Source: Vibrio sp. UCD-FRSSP16_30
GTDB lineage: Bacteria; Pseudomonadota; Gammaproteobacteria; Enterobacterales; Vibrionaceae
Length of the DNA: 64,000 bases
Direction of reading: 5' to 3'
Assembly: GCF_001676025.1 (NCBI RefSeq)
Contig: NZ_LZFW01000024.1
Coordinates: 62,001 to 126,000, forward strand
A program made the translations under genes and the position numbers. Below the pieces are notes generated by a model, which saw only the letters and a list, made by a program, of their open reading frames with translations, did not search any database and was not told where the DNA came from. Of the stretch, positions 8,867-18,103 are shown one piece after another. Numbering within the stretch: position 1 is the stretch's first letter; each line of letters begins with the position of its first letter.

Positions 8867-9057
8867 ACGTTCTCGGCGTGATCAAACGGGGGACACATTT
8901 TACTCCTTTTTGCTTCACTCTTAAAGCACAAATCACAACCATTATTGTTGATGGTTTTTATCGTTTCTCAAATCATGTAAAGTGTAAGAAAATCGAACGA
9001 ATTTAATTAATCATGCCTAACACAATGGAGTAGCGCGTGATGATTGCAGGAAGCATT

Positions 9058-12000
9058 ATGTTACCAAGACTTAGCCAAACCCCTTCGATGAATCCTACCG
9101 TTGTCAGTTATCTAGAAAAGCTAGAGCTGCGCGGTTTTAAAGGGGACATAGAGACTCAATACGCCAGTCGACTTGCTGTAGCAACCGACAACAGCGTTTA
9201 TCAACAACTACCTCAAGCGGTTGTTCATCCTAAAACACAGCAAGATATCGAGCTCGTCACTGAGCTTGGCAATCACACTGAGTTTCACCAAGTGCGCTTT
9301 TCTCCAAGAGGAGGCGGCACTGGCACAAACGGTCAATCTCTGACTGAACATATCGTGGTCGATCTCTCAAGATACATGAATCAGCTGATTGAGCTTAACC
9401 TTGAACAAGGTTGGGTCATCGTTGAAACCGGTATGGTTAAAGATCAGCTTAATGACTTAGTGCGCGAGCATGGTTATTTCTTTTCTCCCGATCTTTCAAC
9501 CAGTAATCGCGCCACTATTGGTGGCATGATTAATACTGATGCTTCTGGTCAGGGTTCATTGCGTTATGGCAAAACCTCAGATCACGTACTCGGACTTACC
9601 GCGGTACTCGCCGATGGCTCTGTATTAGACACAGAGCATTGGCAGGATGCAGCTGCGGATACGTTTGCCGCTCATGCTTTGGCGCAAACTGAACAAGTCT
9701 GTCGCGAGTATCGTCAAGCAATAGAAGAACGTTTCCCACCACTTAATCGATTTCTGACTGGATACGATCTTAAAAACGCCTTAACTGATGATGAATTTTT
9801 ACCAGAGCGTGTGTTGTGCGGCTCAGAAGGCTCATTAGGATTTATTACTAAAGCGAAGTTAAATCTAACCAAAATCCCTAAGGCGAGGGTATTGGTTAAT
9901 GTTAAATATGACAGCTTTGATTCAGCGCTTCGTTCAGCTCCCATGATGGTCGAAGCGAATGCCATGTCGGTGGAAACCATTGACTCTATTGTGCTTAATT
10001 TAGCCAAGCAAGACATTGTTTGGCATACCGTTAGTGATTTATTGAGTGAAGTACCGGGCCAAGAGTTATTAGGCGTTAACGTTGTTGAGTATGCCGGTAA
10101 TGATGAAGCTGAAATTAATCAGCAGGTTAAGGCACTAACACTGCGCCTTGATAATATGATTGCATCTGAACAAGGTGGCATCATCGGTTATCAAATTTGT
10201 GATGATTTGGCCAGTATTGGCAAGATTTATGGCATGCGTAAAAAAGCAGTCGGGTTATTAGGCGCTACAAAAGGGGCGGCTAAGCCGATTGCTTTTGCAG
10301 AAGATACTTGTGTTCCTCCAGAAAACTTAGCCGATTTTATTGTTGAGTTTCGCGCGTTACTAGACGCTCACAATCTGCGCTATGGCATGTTTGGCCACGT
10401 TGATGCTGGAGTACTGCACGTAAGACCCGCTCTTGATATGTGCGATCCTCAGCAAGAAGCATTAATGCATCAGATCTCCGATCAGGTAGTTGCTTTGGTG
10501 GCTAAGTATGGCGGACTTATGTGGGGCGAGCACGGTAAAGGCTTCCGCTCAGAATATGGGCCAGAGTTCTTTGGTGAGCAACTATTTGAGCAGCTTCGTC
10601 ATGTTAAAGGTTCTTTTGATCCTTTAAATAAAATGAACCCAGGTAAGATTTGTACGCCATTAGCATCAACGGATGAACTGGTAAAAGTCTCCGGCGTAAA
10701 GCGCGCTCACTTTGATCGCCAGATCCCAGTGACGGTGCGTGATAGCTTTAATGGCGCAATGGAATGTAATGGTAACGGCTTATGCTTTAACTACGATGTA
10801 TCGTCGCCAATGTGTCCTTCGATGAAAATCTTGGCCGATAGACGTCATTCGCCAAAAGGCAGAGCGGGCATTGTACGAGAATGGCTGCGACAGTTATCAG
10901 AGCAGGGCGTCGATATACTGGATCTTGAAAGTAAAACGCTAAAAGGCTCTTTGTCGATGAAGTCGATGTTAGATAGAGTCACCAACCGTTTTAATAAGCG
11001 TCACCATTATGACTTTTCACATGAAGTGTATGAAGCAATGCAAGGCTGTTTGGCGTGTAAAGCGTGTGCGACGCAGTGTCCTATTAAAGTGGATGTGCCT
11101 AACTTTAGAGCCCGTTTCTTAAACTTATACCATTCGCGTTATCAACGACCGTTGAAAGATTACTTTGTTGCCAACATCGAATCATTATTGCCGTTAATGG
11201 CGTTGTCGCCAAAACTTATCAATACCGTGCTTGATATGAATTGGGTGCAGTCTGTATTGTCCTCAACGATTGGTTATGTAGATGCGCCATTGCTTTCTTC
11301 TCCGACGTTGAAACAGAGATTGAAGAGCCAGCATATTACTCAATACGATTATGCAAAATTATCGAAACTGAGTGATGAGCAAAAGCAAAATCACGTCATT
11401 GTTGTACAAGACCCATTCACTAGCTATTACGATGCTAAAGTGGTTGATGACTTTGTCGCGCTATTGATAAAACTGGGATGTACTCCTGTGTTATTACCGT
11501 TTAAACCGAATGGTAAAGCGCAACATATCAAAGGCTTCTTAAAACAGTTTGCTAGCACCGCGCAAAATACTTCTCAGTTTTTAGCGCAAGCGGCCAAACT
11601 TAATATGCCAATGGTGGGCGTTGATCCGGCACTGGTACTTTGTTATCGCGATGAATATCGAGATACGTTGAAGAAGGATTGTCCAGACTTTACCGTCAAC
11701 ACCGTTCATGAGTGGTTATTGCCGCATTTGAGCAATATGCCAAAACAATCGGTAATTAAAGATGAACCTTGGTATTTACTGGCTCACTGTACAGAAAAAA
11801 CCATGTTGCCGAACGCAGAGAAAGAGTGGGGCACTATTTTTAATCACTTTGGCGCGGCGCTGACGACCGTCCCTGTGGGCTGCTGTGGTATGGCTGGAAC
11901 ATTTGGTCATGAGGCTGATAAGCTGCAATGGTCCAAGGATATTTATGCACTGAGTTGGAAGCCTAGCTTAGCGCGCCTGCCAAAAGAGCGTTGCCTTGTG

Positions 12001-12087
12001 ACTGGGTATTCATGTCGCAGCCAAGTAAAACGTTTAGAAGGCGTTGTGGCAAAACATCCACTGCAAGCGCTACTAGAAATATTATAA
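9058..12087 (+). CDS. ydiJ: YdiJ-type FAD/Fe-S oxidoreductase (D-2-hydroxyglutarate dehydrogenase family)
   Basis: 1009 residues from ATG 9058, which has AGGA 7 bases upstream and aligns with the MIPQISQ start of E. coli YdiJ; GTG 9037 and ATG 9040 are alternatives. Domains in order: FAD_binding_4 (RFSPRGGGTGTNGQSLTEH near 85-105; ATIGGMINTDASGQGSLRYG), FAD-oxidase C-terminal domain (GMFGHVDAGVLHVRP), a ferredoxin-like region (CLACKACATQCPIKVDVPNF near 670) and cysteine-rich CCG-type segments at the end (VPVGCCGMAG). E. coli YdiJ oxidises D-2-hydroxyglutarate. Probably membrane-associated, passing electrons to quinone; the acceptor is inferred. Ends at a strong bidirectional terminator. Confidence 0.88.
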   Translation: MLPRLSQTPSMNPTVVSYLEKLELRGFKGDIETQYASRLAVATDNSVYQQLPQAVVHPKTQQDIELVTELGNHTEFHQVRFSPRGGGTGTNGQSLTEHIVVDLSRYMNQLIELNLEQGWVIVETGMVKDQLNDLVREHGYFFSPDLSTSNRATIGGMINTDASGQGSLRYGKTSDHVLGLTAVLADGSVLDTEHWQDAAADTFAAHALAQTEQVCREYRQAIEERFPPLNRFLTGYDLKNALTDDEFLPERVLCGSEGSLGFITKAKLNLTKIPKARVLVNVKYDSFDSALRSAPMMVEANAMSVETIDSIVLNLAKQDIVWHTVSDLLSEVPGQELLGVNVVEYAGNDEAEINQQVKALTLRLDNMIASEQGGIIGYQICDDLASIGKIYGMRKKAVGLLGATKGAAKPIAFAEDTCVPPENLADFIVEFRALLDAHNLRYGMFGHVDAGVLHVRPALDMCDPQQEALMHQISDQVVALVAKYGGLMWGEHGKGFRSEYGPEFFGEQLFEQLRHVKGSFDPLNKMNPGKICTPLASTDELVKVSGVKRAHFDRQIPVTVRDSFNGAMECNGNGLCFNYDVSSPMCPSMKILADRRHSPKGRAGIVREWLRQLSEQGVDILDLESKTLKGSLSMKSMLDRVTNRFNKRHHYDFSHEVYEAMQGCLACKACATQCPIKVDVPNFRARFLNLYHSRYQRPLKDYFVANIESLLPLMALSPKLINTVLDMNWVQSVLSSTIGYVDAPLLSSPTLKQRLKSQHITQYDYAKLSKLSDEQKQNHVIVVQDPFTSYYDAKVVDDFVALLIKLGCTPVLLPFKPNGKAQHIKGFLKQFASTAQNTSQFLAQAAKLNMPMVGVDPALVLCYRDEYRDTLKKDCPDFTVNTVHEWLLPHLSNMPKQSVIKDEPWYLLAHCTEKTMLPNAEKEWGTIFNHFGAALTTVPVGCCGMAGTFGHEADKLQWSKDIYALSWKPSLARLPKERCLVTGYSCRSQVKRLEGVVAKHPLQALLEIL

Positions 12088-12105
12088 GTTTCGCGCACCA
12101 CAAAC

Positions 12106-12142
12106 AAGTAAGGGCGAGGTCATCATGACCTCGCCCTTACTT
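12106..12142. terminator. Strong bidirectional terminator
   Basis: A perfect inverted repeat with 18-base arms (12106-12123 and 12125-12142) around one central base, GC-rich in the middle, with AA and TT ends. It separates convergent ydiJ and the DUF3581 gene. Confidence 0.88.
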
Positions 12143-12187
12143 TTATAACCAAGACTCGTTTACAAGACAGTCTTCGGTTGACATAAA

Positions 12188-12895
12188 TTACTGATTAAAA
12201 TTACCTTTGGCCGCATTAAACTTATCGACGTACGCCATCATATCTTCTTCAACCCAAGGAATAAGACCACTGGCAATCATGCGTTTCGTACCGGTGCCAA
12301 TGACTTGATCTTCGCCTTTAAACTCAAAGTTAAGCGTTACTACGCCGCGTTTTCCAGATACATCAAAAGTCGCACTAGAAAGCTCAACAGTCGGCTGCTT
12401 AATATCAAAGCGATTAAACTCTAACTTCATGCTTTCATAGATAATAAGTGGACGTTTTGTATTGAACATCATTTGTTCTTCTTTCATTAGAGGAACCATG
12501 ATGTGAGGGAAGTTCATTCCCGAAAATTGTACATACCCACGAATCACGCTTTCAATAAGCTCGGCATCAGTGCTGTTATCGCCACTACGGGAAAGGCTTA
12601 GGCATTGCTTACCTTTGCTATCGACGACAGAGCTGTTTTGCTCACAAGTATGGTTAATTTCAAGTTCCACATTGTCGCCTACCATTCCAGAGAAGGTAAA
12701 TTCCATGCTCTGGTTGATCCCTTCTTTTTGCAGCAATACAGCGAAAAGTAAATCACCAGGTACACAGAAGCGTTTATTGTCTTCGTCGTGAATCGGGTTG
12801 AAATCACCGGCAATGCCTTTAGCAAAATTACTCGCTTGTGGGCGTGTAAAAGAAAATTTAGAGTCTTTGCTTTCAAAGTAGGGAGATAAAAACAT
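12188..12895 (-). CDS. DUF3581 family protein (MaoC/hotdog-like)
   Basis: 235 residues resembling the DUF3581 family conserved in vibrios and relatives. The FTRPQASNFAKGIAGDFNPI then HDEDNKRFCVPGDLLFAV region (about 17-52) looks like the hydratase motif of MaoC-type hotdog proteins (DFNPIH), and the rest alternates predicted strands as expected for a double hotdog. A role in acyl-thioester binding or hydration is plausible but not established. Lone gene, convergent with ydiJ. Confidence 0.75.
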   Translation of the reverse strand: MFLSPYFESKDSKFSFTRPQASNFAKGIAGDFNPIHDEDNKRFCVPGDLLFAVLLQKEGINQSMEFTFSGMVGDNVELEINHTCEQNSSVVDSKGKQCLSLSRSGDNSTDAELIESVIRGYVQFSGMNFPHIMVPLMKEEQMMFNTKRPLIIYESMKLEFNRFDIKQPTVELSSATFDVSGKRGVVTLNFEFKGEDQVIGTGTKRMIASGLIPWVEEDMMAYVDKFNAAKGNFNQ

Positions 12896-13046
12896 AGTGA
12901 TGCATAAATTCTTAATAATTGCAGATATTTTTGAAGTATATCAAAGAGTAAAAAAATAATGGTCTATCCAGTGAGAAAGTGTGTAAAAAATAATTATTTG
13001 CGATTAAAAAACACACAGAATTTTCACTGCATAAGCGCCATTTTTA

Positions 13047-13074
13047 TTGTTATTTGAGATATTTTGGTTACAAT
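13047..13074 (+). promoter_or_regulatory. Likely promoter of the thrS operon
   Basis: TTGTTA and TACAAT are separated by 16 bp, about 155 bp before thrS. The resulting leader includes an inverted repeat, GTTCAC-N10-GTGAAC (13100-13121). In E. coli ThrRS represses its own mRNA by binding structured leader RNA; a similar control here is an inference. Confidence 0.5.
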
Positions 13075-13229
13075 GCTCAGCTCGCTGTTAAATGGCATTG
13101 TTCACATCAGTAATTGTGAACGGTTTAGTAGCACCTTTATTTGGCTCTTGTTTTCTAAGGCATTGAACGCAAGAGATTAACTTAAACATGTGTTGCTTCG
13201 TATGTAACACCACTGGAATAGGACTTAAA

Positions 13230-15158
13230 ATGCCTGTAATTACTCTTCCTGACGGCAGTCAGCGTCAATTTGACAACCCTGTATCAACTCTTGATGTCGC
13301 AGCTTCTATCGGCCCTGGTCTTGCTAAAGCAACCATTGCGGGTCGTGTGAATGGCGAACGTTTTGATGCTTGTGATCTTATCGAACAAGATGCAAGCCTT
13401 GAAATCATCACTGCAAAAGATGAAGTTGATGGCTTAGAAATCGTGCGTCACTCATGTGCTCACCTTCTTGGTCATGCAATTAAGCAACTTTACCCTGATG
13501 CAAAAATGGCGATTGGTCCAACAATCGACAGTGGTTTTTACTACGACATCGATATGGAGCACCACCTTACGCAAGAAGATTTGGATAAAATCGAAAAGCG
13601 TATGAAGGAGCTTGCAAAAACTAAATATCAAGTCGTTAAAAAGAAAGTCAGCTGGCAGGAAGCTCGTGACGCTTTTGAAGCGCGCGGTGAAACCTACAAG
13701 ACTACTATCTTGGATGAAAACGTTGCTAAAGACGATCGTCCAGGTCTTTACCACCATGAAGAATACATTGACATGTGTCGTGGTCCACACGTACCGCACA
13801 TGGGCTTTTGTCAGCACTTTACGTTATTAAACGTAGCCGGTGCATATTGGCGTGGTAATAGTGACAACAAAATGCTGCAACGTATCTACGGCACAGCATT
13901 TCACGATAAGAAAGCACTGAAAGCGCATTTAACGCGTCTTGAAGAAGCGGCTAAACGTGACCACCGTAAGATTGGTAAGCACTTGGACTTGTTCCACATG
14001 CAGCAAGAAGCACCGGGTATGGTCTTCTGGCACCATAATGGTTGGTCTATTTTCCGTGATCTAGAAACCTTTGTTCGTCAAAAACTGACAGAGTATGATT
14101 ACCAAGAAGTAAAAGGTCCTCTAATGATGGACCGCGTTCTTTGGGAACGTTCTGGTCACTGGGACAAATACGCTGACGCGATGTTTACGACCAGCTCTGA
14201 GAACCGTGAATACGCTATCAAGCCAATGAACTGTCCGGGTCACGTTCAGATCTTTAACCAAGGTTTGAAATCTTACCGCGACTTACCGCTGCGTATGGCA
14301 GAGTTCGGTTCATGTCACCGTAACGAACCATCAGGCGCATTACACGGTATTATGCGTGTGCGTGGCTTCACTCAGGATGATGCTCACATCTTCTGTATGG
14401 AAAGCCAAATTCAAGATGAAGTGATTAGCTGCATCAAGATGGTTTACGATACCTACCAAACATTTGGTTTTGACAACATCGTAGTGAAACTTTCTACTCG
14501 CCCTGAAAAGCGTGTCGGTTCTGATGAAATCTGGGATGAATCAGAGAAAGCACTAGAGCAAGCACTTCAATCTATGGACATCGCATACGAGATCCAAGAG
14601 GGTGAAGGTGCGTTCTACGGACCGAAAATTGAATTTACTTTGTATGATTGTCTGGATCGTGCGTGGCAATGTGGTACAGTGCAACTCGATTTCAACTTAC
14701 CGGGTCGTTTAGGCGCAACTTACGTCGGTGAAAACAACGAACGTTCAGTTCCTGTTATGATTCACCGTGCTATTTTGGGTTCATTAGAACGATTCATTGG
14801 TATTCTTATTGAAGAATACGCTGGGTTCTTCCCAACGTGGTTGGCACCGGAACAAGCGGTTATTTTGAATATTACGGACAAACAGTCAGAATATGTTCAA
14901 GAAATCGCACAAAAAATGCAAAAAAGTGGAATTAGAGCCAAAGCGGACTTGAGAAATGAGAAGATTGGCTTTAAAATCCGCGAACACACTTTAAAACGTG
15001 TACCGTACATGTTGGTGGTCGGCGACCAAGAAATGGAAGCAGGCGAAATCGCAGTACGTACTCGAAAGGGCAAGGACCTAGGCAAGTTCAAAGTGGATGA
15101 TTTTATCACATACATCCAAGCCGAAGTTTCAAGCCGTAAGCTCAATCTGGAGGAATAA
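13230..15158 (+). CDS. thrS: Threonine--tRNA ligase
   Basis: 642 residues, same length as E. coli ThrRS. The start at 13230 ([15 protein letters not shown]) is set by the conserved TGS domain and an AGGA site; an upstream ATG at 13188 adds 14 unlikely residues. Order: TGS (1-61), second editing/SAD domain with [10 protein letters not shown] and CRGPH, class II catalytic core with [10 protein letters not shown] and [10 protein letters not shown] (zinc-binding Cys and His), and the C-terminal anticodon-binding domain (from about 535). It charges tRNA-Thr and clears Ser-tRNA-Thr. First gene of the thrS-infC-rpmI-rplT cluster; infC starts 3 bases after its stop codon. Confidence 0.97.
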   Translation: MPVITLPDGSQRQFDNPVSTLDVAASIGPGLAKATIAGRVNGERFDACDLIEQDASLEIITAKDEVDGLEIVRHSCAHLLGHAIKQLYPDAKMAIGPTIDSGFYYDIDMEHHLTQEDLDKIEKRMKELAKTKYQVVKKKVSWQEARDAFEARGETYKTTILDENVAKDDRPGLYHHEEYIDMCRGPHVPHMGFCQHFTLLNVAGAYWRGNSDNKMLQRIYGTAFHDKKALKAHLTRLEEAAKRDHRKIGKHLDLFHMQQEAPGMVFWHHNGWSIFRDLETFVRQKLTEYDYQEVKGPLMMDRVLWERSGHWDKYADAMFTTSSENREYAIKPMNCPGHVQIFNQGLKSYRDLPLRMAEFGSCHRNEPSGALHGIMRVRGFTQDDAHIFCMESQIQDEVISCIKMVYDTYQTFGFDNIVVKLSTRPEKRVGSDEIWDESEKALEQALQSMDIAYEIQEGEGAFYGPKIEFTLYDCLDRAWQCGTVQLDFNLPGRLGATYVGENNERSVPVMIHRAILGSLERFIGILIEEYAGFFPTWLAPEQAVILNITDKQSEYVQEIAQKMQKSGIRAKADLRNEKIGFKIREHTLKRVPYMLVVGDQEMEAGEIAVRTRKGKDLGKFKVDDFITYIQAEVSSRKLNLEE

Positions 15159-15161
15159 GCT

Positions 15162-15716
15162 ATTAAAGGCGGAAGACGTGGCCAACAACAACCGGCCAAA
15201 CAAAACCAGCACCGTTTAAACGGTGAGATTCGAAGCGTTCGTGAAGTTCGCTTAACAGGCGCTGACGGTGAGCCAGTAGGTATCGTATCTTACCAAGATG
15301 CGCAAACTGCAGCAGACGAAGCTGGTATGGATCTCGTAGAGATCAGCCCTAACGCCGAGCCACCTGTTTGTCGTGTGATGGACTATGGTAAGTTCCTCTT
15401 TGAAAAGAGCAAAGCTCTTAAAGAGCAAAAGAAGAAGCAAAAGCAGATTCAGATTAAGGAAATAAAATTCCGACCTGGAACTGATATCGGAGACTATCAG
15501 GTAAAACTACGCAACCTGACTGGTTTCCTTGAAGACGGCAACAAAGTGAAGGTAACAATTCGCTTCCGTGGCCGCGAAATGGCTCACCAAAACATCGGTG
15601 TTGACGTTCTAAATCGTTTGAAAGCAGACACTGAAGAATTTGCAGTGGTTGAATCTTTCCCATCGAGAATAGAAGGTCGCCAGATGATTATGGTGTTAGC
15701 CCCTAAAAAGAAGTAA
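15162..15716 (+). CDS. infC: Translation initiation factor IF-3 (ATT start)
   Basis: 184 residues starting at an ATT codon (15162), 3 bases after the thrS stop and preceded by AGGAGG within the thrS end. The first codons ATT-AAA-GGC-GGA match the E. coli infC start, where the AUU codon lets IF-3 repress its own synthesis by discriminating against non-standard starts. IF-3 N domain ([20 protein letters not shown]) and C domain ([20 protein letters not shown]) are complete. IF-3 binds the 30S subunit and polices start-codon selection. A start at the first in-frame ATG (15327) would remove most of the N domain. Confidence 0.96.
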   Translation: MKGGRRGQQQPAKQNQHRLNGEIRSVREVRLTGADGEPVGIVSYQDAQTAADEAGMDLVEISPNAEPPVCRVMDYGKFLFEKSKALKEQKKKQKQIQIKEIKFRPGTDIGDYQVKLRNLTGFLEDGNKVKVTIRFRGREMAHQNIGVDVLNRLKADTEEFAVVESFPSRIEGRQMIMVLAPKKK

Positions 15717-15819
15717 TTAACGGCCTGCAAGTAATGTAACCTTGCTGCTTCAAGTGGCAGGGTTTTATTCGCCCTAATTACTATGTTATTAACAACTCAA
15801 CAATGCGGAGTTATTCATC
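15717..15819 (+). other. infC-rpmI spacer, possible L20-controlled leader
   Basis: A 103-bp gap with short complementary runs (CCTTGC and GCAGGG near 15739-15763). In E. coli, ribosomal protein L20 binds the mRNA around this point to repress rpmI-rplT. A comparable structure is likely but could not be folded here. Confidence 0.35.
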
Positions 15820-16014
15820 ATGCCTAAGATGAAAAACAACAAAGGTGCAACTAAGCGTTTTAAGAAAACTGCTGGTGGTATCAAATTTAAGCACGCTGGT
15901 AAACGTCACATCTTGACTAAGCGTACTACTAAGAACAAGCGTCAGCTACGTCCAAACGCAATCCTTCCTAAATGTGAAGTTGCTCGCGTTTTACGTATGA
16001 TGCCATACGCTTAA
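15820..16014 (+). CDS. rpmI: 50S ribosomal protein L35
   Basis: 64 residues, basic, with the standard L35 sequence ([33 protein letters not shown]). GGAG lies upstream of the ATG. Usual position between infC and rplT; part of the large ribosomal subunit. Confidence 0.97.
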   Translation: MPKMKNNKGATKRFKKTAGGIKFKHAGKRHILTKRTTKNKRQLRPNAILPKCEVARVLRMMPYA

Positions 16015-16056
16015 TTCTTTTTAGTTATTTAATTCGTTTAGTTTAGGAGAGACATA

Positions 16057-16410
16057 ATGCCTCGCGTAAAACGTGGTGTACAAGCTCGTGCACGTCATAA
16101 GAAAGTTCTAAAACAAGCTAAAGGTTACTACGGAGCACGTTCACGTGTATTCCGCGTAGCTTTCCAAGCAATTACTAAAGCTGGTCAATACGCATACCGT
16201 GACCGTCGCAACAAAAAGCGTCAGTTCCGTCAGCTATGGATCGCTCGTATCAATGCTGCATCTCGTCAAAATGGTCTATCTTACAGCCGTTTCATCAATG
16301 GCCTTAAGAAAGCATCTATTGAGATTGACCGTAAAATCCTTGCGGATATCGCGGTATTCGACAAAGCTGCATTTGCAGTTCTAGTTGAAAAAGCAAAAGC
16401 TGCTCTATAA
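16057..16410 (+). CDS. rplT: 50S ribosomal protein L20
   Basis: 117 residues starting [19 protein letters not shown], as in all L20 proteins, with the [19 protein letters not shown] segment. It binds 23S rRNA early in 50S assembly and represses its own operon. TTAGGAGAG provides a strong ribosome site. A terminator follows directly, ending the cluster before pheS, which lies 3.2 kb further on. Confidence 0.97.
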   Translation: MPRVKRGVQARARHKKVLKQAKGYYGARSRVFRVAFQAITKAGQYAYRDRRNKKRQFRQLWIARINAASRQNGLSYSRFINGLKKASIEIDRKILADIAVFDKAAFAVLVEKAKAAL

Positions 16411-16434
16411 TTTAGAACGTTAAAGCTTATCTTT

Positions 16435-16463
16435 AAAGGAGACCTCAGGGTCTCCTTTTTTAT
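16435..16463 (+). terminator. Rho-independent terminator of the rplT cluster
   Basis: AAAGGAGACC pairs with GGTCTCCTTT around a 4-base loop and runs into TTTTT. Confidence 0.9.
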
Positions 16464-16488
16464 TATCTGTTATATAACAATCTGATGT

Positions 16489-16971
16489 TTATAAGGTTTT
16501 AAGCATCCAAACATCGCACATATTATGTACGGTACCTTCTAATGGTTCGGATAAATGACTAAATCCGAGTTTTTCATACAGCTTTATTGCGGATGTCATA
16601 TTAGAAAGGGTATCAAGATAGCAATGGCTAAAGCCTTGTTGTTGAGCAAAGCTGAGGCATTGTTCGGTCAGTTTTACACCTAAGCCTAGCCCTCTGGCAT
16701 CTTCTAGTAAAAATAACTTCTTAAGCTCGCAAGTCGCACTGCCTTTAGTAAAAGGCGCAACACCACAACCACCAATGACCACTCCATCTTTTATCGCAAT
16801 AAAATAACGACTTTGATTTTGCATCGTGTAATAGGCACTCATGTTTTCCACTTCAGGATCAGAAGGACCGTAACCTTCACCAACAGCGCCAAACTCAGCC
16901 CCTACAGACTTAATGATTTTTTTAATCACAAGATCAAACTGAGGTTGAATAGGGATAATTTCAACAGACAC
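16489..16971 (-). CDS. GNAT-family N-acetyltransferase
   Basis: 160 residues from a GTG at 16971 that has GGAG 6 bases upstream; a farther GTG (17025) would add a hydrophobic stretch out of keeping with the family. The acetyl-CoA site is visible as LEDARGLGLGVKLTEQCLSF (Q/RxxGxG/A type loop), with the usual C-terminal SAIKLYEKLGF. Substrate unknown. Its upstream side faces a cluster of GGACACCCA repeats. Confidence 0.85.
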   Translation of the reverse strand: MSVEIIPIQPQFDLVIKKIIKSVGAEFGAVGEGYGPSDPEVENMSAYYTMQNQSRYFIAIKDGVVIGGCGVAPFTKGSATCELKKLFLLEDARGLGLGVKLTEQCLSFAQQQGFSHCYLDTLSNMTSAIKLYEKLGFSHLSEPLEGTVHNMCDVWMLKTL

Positions 16972-17026
16972 ACAATTCTCCAAATAAAAAATCAAGACCC
17001 AAGGTAACCATAGCCATAGAGTCACC

Positions 17027-17257
17027 TTTTAATATGGACACCCACATTAAATACCACAACAGCTTAAATATGGACACCCATAACACAACAACTTAAATAT
17101 GGACACCCATAATAACGAGAGCCCATATTGCAACAGTACAATAGACCGATACCTTTTATATACTGGTATCTTGCGGTATTGATGGTGAGAACAGTAGGGT
17201 TTTGTACTTGTAGTTTTTACTGATTCATCAATAATTAACTATGGGTGTCCATATTTA
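17027..17257. repeat. Cluster of AAATATGGACACCCATA repeats
   Basis: The core GGACACCCA occurs in three direct copies (17036-17044, 17072-17080, 17101-17109), the last two inside a shared CTTAAATATGGACACCCATAA. One inverted copy, TATGGGTGTCCATATTTA, lies at 17240-17257. The interior has further short symmetry (GATACC and GGTATC around 17148-17170) and no gene. The cores resemble the GCCACCCAT repeats bounding the transposase at 25 kb, suggesting a REP-type family. Confidence 0.8.
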
Positions 17258-17269
17258 TGAGAGCAGTTA

Positions 17270-18103
17270 ATGAGTCATGCAATAGTCAATTGTCAGTGGT
17301 TGAATGCGCATCTCGATGATGCAGATTTAATTATCCTTGATGCGTTTATGTTGAACGTAGTGGGAAAGAAGCTTATCGAATACGATGAGCTTATTGCTAT
17401 TCCGGGTGCATTGCCGCTGGATATTGAAATGCAGTTTTGTGACCAAGAATCAACGCAGCTACATGCATTACCTACTCAAGCTCAATTTACCAAGCAAGCA
17501 CAAAAGCTGGGTATTAATCAACAAAGCCAGATTGTGATTTATGATAACCAAGGTATTTACAGCGCCCCGCGAGCGTGGTGGACTTTTAAGGTTATGGGAT
17601 TTGATAATGTGAAAGTATTAGATGGTGGGCTACCTGCATGGATTGAACAGGGCTATGTCACAACGCCTAGCTATGGTCGCGCCGTTGAGAGGGGGAATAT
17701 TGTAGGCACTTATCGTGATGAGTTGGTTTGTGACTACCAAACGGTGTTAGATAGGTTAACTTTGCCATCATATTGCCTTATTGATGCTCGTGGCTCTGCA
17801 CGTTTTAACGGTGAGGTCGCTGAACCAAGGCCTGGCGTACGCTCCGGTCGCATCCCTAACTCGGTCAATTTGCCTTTTAGTTCGTTAATGCAAGGGCATA
17901 CTTTTAAACCCGCAGCGCAATTACATAAGATCTTTAGTGATATAGGAGCGATAAAGGACAGTGATCTAATATTTTCATGTGGCTCAGGTATTACGGCTTG
18001 TATTTTACTATTGGCCGCCCATGAAGTAGGACTGACCAATAGCAAGTTATATGACGGTTCTTGGGCACAGTGGGGTTCGCGAACGGATTTGCCTTTAGGG
18101 TAA
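17270..18103 (+). CDS. Two-domain rhodanese sulfurtransferase (SseA-like)
   Basis: 277 residues with two rhodanese domains (about 5-125 and 150-275). The active loop near the end is CGSGITACILLLA, the CG(S/T)G(V/I)TA form of 3-mercaptopyruvate sulfurtransferases rather than thiosulfate rhodaneses; the cysteine is the persulfide carrier. The first domain is the inactive one with YDNQGIYSAPRAWWTFKVMG. Likely cytosolic. The inverted repeat copy ends 12 bp before its ATG, so the repeat cluster overlaps its promoter region. The 3' end overlaps the convergent dehydrogenase gene by 9 bp. Confidence 0.87.
   Translation: MSHAIVNCQWLNAHLDDADLIILDAFMLNVVGKKLIEYDELIAIPGALPLDIEMQFCDQESTQLHALPTQAQFTKQAQKLGINQQSQIVIYDNQGIYSAPRAWWTFKVMGFDNVKVLDGGLPAWIEQGYVTTPSYGRAVERGNIVGTYRDELVCDYQTVLDRLTLPSYCLIDARGSARFNGEVAEPRPGVRSGRIPNSVNLPFSSLMQGHTFKPAAQLHKIFSDIGAIKDSDLIFSCGSGITACILLLAAHEVGLTNSKLYDGSWAQWGSRTDLPLG

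Noticed and set aside
16972..17025. Longer acetyltransferase start at GTG 17025
   Set aside because: The extra residues are hydrophobic and lack a ribosome site; the GTG at 16971 has GGAG.
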